Source: Mercurialis annua
Lineage: Eukaryota; Streptophyta; Magnoliopsida; Malpighiales; Euphorbiaceae
Assembly: GCF_937616625.2 (NCBI RefSeq)
Contig: NC_065573.1
Location: 11,237,001 to 11,301,000 of the forward strand
Direction of reading: 5' to 3'
DNA: 64,000 nucleotides
Shown: one piece after another, positions 57,828-64,000 of the stretch
Position numbering within the stretch: position 1 is the stretch's first letter
How the letters are laid out: each line of letters starts with the position of its first letter
The notes under the pieces: generated by a model
What the model saw: the letters and a program-made list of their open reading frames with translations, nothing else
Databases searched by the model: none
What the model was told of the DNA's origin: nothing
Translations under genes and position numbers: made by a program

Positions 57828-59964
57828 GGATTTGTTTCATGAAGATTTTGGTTTCATAACGTTTGTAAATGTTTGGCTTAAATCCCCAAAAAGGTGAAAC
57901 GTTTGGATTTGTTTCGTAACATTTGTAAATATTTGGCTTAAATCGCTAAAAAGGTGAAACGTTTGGATTTGTATTGTAACGTTTGTAAACTTTTGGCTTA
58001 AATCGCTAAAAAGGTGAAACGTTTGGCTTAAATCGCTAAAAAGGTGAAACGTTTGGATTTGTTTCAAAACATTTGTAAACGTTTGGCTTAAATTGCTAAA
58101 AAGGTGAAATGTTTGGATTTGTTTCGTAACGTTTATAAACGTTTGGCTTAAATCACTAAAAAGGGGAAACGTTTGGATTTGTTTCGTAACATTTGTAAAC
58201 GTTTGGCTTAAATCGCTAAAAATGTGAATCGTTTGGATTTGTTTCGTAACGTTTTTAAACGATTGGCTTATATCGCTAGAAAGGTGAAACGTTTGGATTT
58301 GTTTCGTAACGTTTGTAAACGTTTGGCTTAAATCGCAGCAGAGGTGAAACAATTGGATTTGTTTCGTAACGTTTGTAATTGTTTGGCTTAAATCACTAAA
58401 AAGGTGAAACATTTGGATATGTTTCGTAACATTTTAAATGTTTGGATTCGTTTCGTAACGTTTTAAATGTTTGACTTAAATCGCTAAAAATGTGAAATGT
58501 TTGGATTTCTTTCGTAATGTTTGAAACATTTTAAATGTTTGGCTTAAATTGATAAAAAGGGGAAACGTTTGGATATGTTTCTTAACGTTTGTAAACGTTT
58601 GGCTTGAATTTCTAAAAAGGGGAAAGGATTGGATTTGTTTCGTAACGTTTTAAACGTTTGGATTCGTTTTAAACTTTTGGCTTAAATCTCTAAAAACATG
58701 AAACGTTTGGATTTGTTTCATAAGATTTGTAAACGTTTGGCTTAAATCGCTAAAAAGGTCAAACGTTTGGATTTGTTTCATAAATTACGTTTGGCTTAAA
58801 TCGCTAAAAAGGTGAAACATTTGTTTTCGTTTCGTAACGTTTATAAACGTTTGCATTTATTTTGGAACGTTTTAAACGTTTGGATTTGTTCCATAACGTT
58901 TGTAAATGTTTGGCTAAAAGGGGAAACGTTTGGATTTGTTTCGTAACGTTTGTAAACATTTGGCTTAAATCGCTAAAAAGGAGAAACGTTTGGTTTTGTT
59001 TCGTAACGTTTGTTAACGTTTGACTTAAAATGCTAAAACGGCGTTCAAATTTGTTTTGCAACGTTTGCAAACGTTTGGCTTCAATCGCTAAAAAGAGGAA
59101 ACGTTTGGATTTGTTTCGTAACATTTGTAAACTTTTGGCTTAATTCGCTAAAAAGAGGAAATGTTTGGATTTGTTTCGTAATGTTTGTAAACTTTTGGCT
59201 TAAATCACAAAAAAGAGGAAACGTTTGGTTTTATTTCGTAACTTTTGTAAATATTTGGTTTAAATCGCTAAAAAGGTGAAACGTTTGGATTTGTTTAGTA
59301 ACGTTTTAAAGGTTTAGGATCTGTTTTGTAACATTTTAAACTTTTGGTTTAAATCGCTAAAAATGTGAAACTTTTAGATTTGTTACGTAACGTTCGTAAA
59401 CATTTTGCTTATATCGCTAAAAAGGTGAAACGTTTGGATTTGTTTCGTTTGGATTTGTTTCGTAACGTTTGTAAACGTTTGGCTAAAATAGCTAAAAAGG
59501 TGAAACGTTTGGATTTGTTTCTTAACGTCATTAACATTAGGATTGGTTTTGTAACGTTTGTAAATATTTGACTTAAATCTCTAAAAAGGTGACACGTTTG
59601 GATTTGTTTCGTAACGTTTTATACGTTTGGATTGGTTTCGTAACGTTTTAAACGTGTGGCTTAAATTGCTAAAAAGGTGAAACGTTTGGATTGGTTTCGT
59701 AACGTTTAAAAACGTTTTGCTTAAATTGTTAAAAAAGGTGAAACGTTTAGATTTGTTTCGTGATGTTTGTAAACGTTTTATAACGTTTGTAAACGTTTGG
59801 CTTAAATCGCTAAAAAGGTGAAACATTTGGATTTGTTTCGTAACGTTTATAAATGTTTGTCTTAAATCGCTAAAAAGGTAAAACGTGAAACTTTTGGATT
59901 TGTTTCGTAATATTTTAAACTTTTGACTTACATTGCTAAAAAAGTGAAACGTTTGGATTTGGTT
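57823..59964 (-). repeat. 60-bp satellite array, reverse orientation
   Basis: Reverse array resuming after the element. The first ~600 bp are well-ordered 60-bp units and give the longest periodic minus-strand frame of the window (57837-58412, 191 codons). Beyond about 58430 units become irregular, with half-unit runs and GGATTGGTTTCG variants. Confidence 0.95.
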
Positions 59965-60815
59965 TAAAACGTTTGGTTTAAAACATTACAAAATAAATCC
60001 AAATGATTCGCCTTTTTAGAGATTTAATCCAAACATTTAAAACGATATGAAACCAATCCAAACGTTTAAAACGTTACAAAACAAATCCGAATGTTTCACC
60101 TTTTTAGCTATTTAAGCCAAACATTTACAAAGTTACAAAATTAAGCCAAACATTTAAAACGTTACGAAACAAATCCCAACGTATAAAATATTACGAAACA
60201 AATTCAAACGTTTCGCCTTATTAGCAATTTAAACCAAACGTTTATAAACTTTACGAAACAAATCCAAATGTTTCACATTTTTAGCGATTTAAGCCAAATG
60301 TTTACAAACGTTACGAAATAAATCCAAATGTTTCACCTATTTAGTGATTAAAACCAAACGTTACAAACGTTACAAAACAAATCCAAACGTTTCACGTTTT
60401 TAGCGATTTAAGCAAAACGTTTAATACGTTACGAAACCAATCCAAACGTTTAAAACATTACGAAACAAATCAAAACGTTTCACCTTTTTAGCGATTTAAG
60501 CAAATGTTTACAAACGTTACAAAACCAATCCAAACGTTTAAAATGTTACGAAACAAATCCAAATGTTTCACCTTTTTAACGATTTAAGCCAAACGTTTAA
60601 AACGTTATGAAACAAATCCAAACGTTTCACATTTTTAGCGATTTAAGCCAATTTACAGACATTACGAAACAAAACCAAACGTTTCACCTTTTTAGCGATT
60701 TAAGCCAAACATTTAAAACGTTACGAAAATAATCCAAACAAACGTTACAAAACAAATCCAAACGTTTCACATTTGTAACGTTTAAAACTTTACGAAACAA
60801 ATCCATACTTTTAAA
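59965..60815 (+). repeat. Satellite segment in forward orientation
   Basis: Orientation switches at GTTTGGTTTAAAACATTACA near 59965 and back at TTTTAAAACCAACATTTGGC near 60815. Units are irregular and rich in the shortened AAACGTTTAAAACGTTACG form. Confidence 0.92.
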
Positions 60816-61787
60816 ACCAACATTTGGCTTAAATTGCTAAAAAGAGGTTAAGCGTTTGGATTTGTTTCATAACATTTTCAACTTTTGAATTTGGTTCGTA
60901 ATGTTTTAAACGTTAAAATTTGTTTCATAGCGTTTTAAACGTTTGGATTAAATCGCTAAAATGTGAAATGTTTGGATTTGTTTTGGAACGTTTGTAAACG
61001 TTTTGCTTAAAACGCTAAAAAGGTGAAACTTTTGGATTTGATTCGTAGCGTTTTAAATGTTTGGATTGGTTTTGTAACATTTTAAACTTTTGGCTTAAAT
61101 CGCTAAAAATGTTAAACGTTTGGATTTGTATCGCAACGTTTGTAAACGTTTAGCTTAAATCGAAATAAAAGTGAAATGTTTGGATTTGTTTCGTAACGTT
61201 TGTAAATGTTTGGCTTTAATCGCTAAAAAGGTGAAACGTTTGGTTTTGTTTCGTAACATTTGTAAACGTTTGGCTTAAATCGCTAAAAAGGTGAAACATT
61301 TGGATTTGTTTTGTAACAATAGTGACGAAACAAAACCAAACGTTTCACCTTTTTAGCGATTTAAGGCAAACGTTTACAAAGGTAAAACGTTTGGATTGTT
61401 TCGTAACGTTTTAAATGTTTGGCTTAAACCGCTAAAAACGTGAAACGTTTGGTTCTGTTTTGTAACATTTTAAACGTTTGGATTGGTTTCGTAACGTTCG
61501 TAAATGTTTTTCTCCAATCGCTAAAAAGGTGAAATGTTTGGATTTGGTTTCGTAACGTTTGTAAACGTTTGGCTTAAATCGCTGAAAAGGTGAAACGTTT
61601 GGATTGGTTTCGTAACGTTTGTAAATGATTGGCTTAAATCGCTAACAATGTGAAACGTTTGATTTGTTTCGCAACGTTTGTTAACCTCTGGGTTCGTTTC
61701 GTAACGTTTTAAATGTTTGGCTTAAATCGCTAAAAAGGTGAAATGTTTGGATTTGTTTCGTAACATTTGTAAACGTTTGGCTTAAAT
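60816..61787 (-). repeat. Satellite segment, reverse, with a short forward island
   Basis: Reverse-orientation units to 61787, with a forward piece of about one monomer at roughly 61318-61383 (GACGAAACAAAACCAAACG...AAGGCAAACGTTTAC). Ends at CTTAAAT directly before TGTCAAACC. Confidence 0.9.
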
Positions 61788-64000
61788 TGTCAAACCTCGC
61801 CTTACTTAGGACGAGATTGACGGTTATTTAAAATATATTTTATCTCCAAATCAACATTTTAAAACGTGTTCTATAAATAATTAAGCACAAATATATGAAA
61901 AACGTTTATACAACATTTTATTTAAACCACTGTATGAAAACTAAGTATTGTTACAAACTCTTATACATATGATTCAAAATATATATTTATGTACAAATAA
62001 GTTTATTAGAAACAAAAACATCAAGGCATCTCAAAACTCGGAGATGTGGCCAACCTCTATGTCTCAAGCCCAAACTCTATGCCCAACTCCCTCTCTAGTC
62101 AACTGTACTGTAGATTGCCTTGCTAACTGAAAAGGTTTTAAAACAACTAAAATGAGCGAAAGCTCAGTGAATAGACATAACAAGCATAAAACATTTATAA
62201 ACTTAAAGTAAGTATAACATATAATAAAGAATAATAGAAAACAGTTCAATACAACACAAAATTATTGTAAAGTTCATCACGAAAGCATTTACAAATATAA
62301 ACGATATCAAAACAATTTCACTTCAAATATGAAATGTAGTTCATATCAATCATCAATTATAAGATTGATATATTACCCTGTAACAACAATATAAACCATA
62401 GACCAGTAATCAGGAACACAACACTGATCTACAATCTAACCAACATATCTAGGAACACTTGATGGCTAACCCTTCTCCATCATTAGCACGGCTCAGCCCT
62501 TTTCCCTTCACTGACCATCAACCAAGTGCCATGTGTCAAATGCGCATAGACACTCACAATATCTCACATGTGCATATACCTAACTCAGCACATAACCAGG
62601 TGCATATCACAACTCAGCACCTCCCAATTATATCGTTACAGAGTAGGCATATCATATAGAAAATTCTCAATTCATTTCATCAAAACTCAATACAATTCAA
62701 TAACAAAACCATTTCAAATTATCATTCAAAACATAACCACAATAAAATCTACATATTGATTTAAATCGACAAATCTTTCATTTATAAACAACATTGCATA
62801 ATGTATCATTTAAAACGGTCAAAGAAACCTTTTATCGAACACCTTTCGTGCATTATCAAAACAACCAAATACAACCATTTAAAACACGATAAAACTTGAC
62901 ATTTTGAATATCAAAATAACATATTAATTTCATTATCAAGGGCTAGTATATCTACTCACCACACAACAACCAAAACTAGTCCAAAATCACGTGACAAGCT
63001 GCCTTACTTTCTACTTGCCCCGTCGTTGCCAGAACGAGCACCTAAATGAGTAATGTAAATCACAAAACACCATCACAATCATATATACATACCTATACAG
63101 ATATCCAATACTCATTGGACCTAAATTTAGATCCTACAAATGGATTTCTATATGGTTTATGTATGATTATGTACACAGCAACAAATCTGCCTTAGTAGGC
63201 AGAACATTAAGCTTCTAATCAAATATGTCCTGTGAATATTTTAGACATAAATTTAACAAACCCTCAGTTGAAGTTTTAGCCCATTGAGTCTAGAATCCAA
63301 ATCAAAAAGAATTTCATAAGTTCAATATCTAAGAAATGAGTTATACCAGTTTTAGTGAGGTGAGGTCAAACTGCTTTCACAGTTGAAGTAATAAAATGAC
63401 GCGGTCGTTTTAGATATCAAAAAGACAGAATCAGATCAAACTCAAAGAACAAAAGTTGTAGTAGACACTTCAACATTTCTGTCAAATTACAAATTACTCG
63501 ATTTGGAGTTATATAACCCGACTTATGTGCAAAATACAGAAGCTACAATTTCTTTCACAAAACAGAACAAGACCACAACTAGGTATGCTATTGCTCAAAG
63601 CATAAATAGATGAAAGAACTTACCAATTCTGCTTTCTCACACCTTATAATGACTTAGAACATTGATAATTGAGGTTTATCTTCTGAAATGAAATTAGGGA
63701 TTGAAGGATTTCGAATTTGCTCTCTTAGGTTTTAGGTTTCATTATATAAAAATAAAGAGGTGCTTTTTAACTTACTCTAAACACTTATCCTTATATATAA
63801 CATATTAAGATATTTATAATGTTTAAAATCAGAAAATGAATAATGTTACCTTTAGTACTTTAACAATTCCAAGAGTTCAATTGAAACCTTAAAGATTCAA
63901 TTCGTTTCAAACTCACGAAATCAACTTAGTTACCGACGAACTCCCATTTCAATTGACATGCTAAATAAACTCTAGCGTTTTATTGCATGATAATGAATGT
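61788..64000 (-). mobile_element. Probable LTR of another retrotransposon, cut by window edge
   Basis: Non-satellite sequence starting TGTCAAACCTCGCC, i.e. a minus-strand ...TTTGACA end abutting satellite. No polyprotein sequence is visible in 2.2 kb. A minus-strand TTTATATAAT box (63741-63750) followed by an AAACCTAAAACC leader, a GAGCGAAAGCTCAGTG motif at about 62155 and the TG/CA-type edge are consistent with a long plant LTR transcribed leftwards. Its sequence is unlike the other LTRs in the window. The other end and any target duplication lie outside, so the class is inferred. Open frames at 61948-62759 have no recognisable domains. Confidence 0.6.
63741..63750 (-). promoter_or_regulatory. 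Possible TATA-like box of the right-edge LTR
   Basis: Minus-strand TTTATATAAT followed by GAAACCTAAAACCTAAGAG, a typical plant leader composition. Weak evidence on its own. Confidence 0.4.

Noticed and set aside
61948..62759. Several 60-66-codon frames near the right edge
   Set aside because: Short, overlapping on both strands, low complexity, no domain or codon signal.

Overview
The window looks like plant nuclear heterochromatin, most likely from a eudicot. Two components account for essentially all of it: a 60-bp tandem satellite (about 37 kb, somewhat over half the window) and Ty3/gypsy LTR retrotransposons. The plant assignment rests on chromodomain-type Ty3/gypsy (Tekay/Del-like) integrase ends, 2.3-2.9 kb LTRs starting TGTAATAC or TGTAGCAC, a primer-binding site matching plant initiator tRNA-Met, and 5-bp target-site duplications. 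No single-copy host gene, rRNA or tRNA gene was recognised. The species cannot be named from sequence alone.

Layout: 1-8600 satellite, forward orientation; 8601-11870 broken gypsy element on the minus strand (5' LTR, leader and part of gag); 11871-33632 satellite in reverse orientation, interrupted by two short forward islands (22664-22930 and 32411-32553); 33633-36970 broken gypsy element on the minus strand (integrase end, polypurine tract, truncated 3' LTR); 36971-37970 scrambled satellite; 37971-40910 solo LTR with a perfect 5-bp target duplication; 40911-42420 satellite; 42421-47065 composite element made of two partial LTR + polypurine-tract units followed by one full LTR, bounded as a whole by a perfect 5-bp duplication; 47066-47104 a 39-bp satellite remnant; 47105-57822 a structurally complete but mutationally dead Ty3/gypsy chromovirus on the plus strand; 57823-61787 satellite with orientation switches; 61788-64000 the 3' part of another, probably LTR-type, insertion running off the window.

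The satellite monomer can be read as two diverged 30-bp halves, each starting with the palindrome AAACGTTT. Higher-order structure is present: 1.88-kb tandem duplications in both the left and the middle arrays, and a recent 133-bp duplication. Much of the variation between monomers is CG to TG or CA, as expected of methylated heterochromatin. Because 60 is divisible by 3, the array produces long periodic open frames; these are treated as repeat, not genes.

The elements have inserted into the satellite at different times and been damaged by truncation, LTR-LTR recombination and point mutation. Nothing here is a functional gene set. The most unusual items are the triplicated LTR-head element, the palindrome clusters that differ between LTR families, and the repeated inversion junctions inside the satellite.
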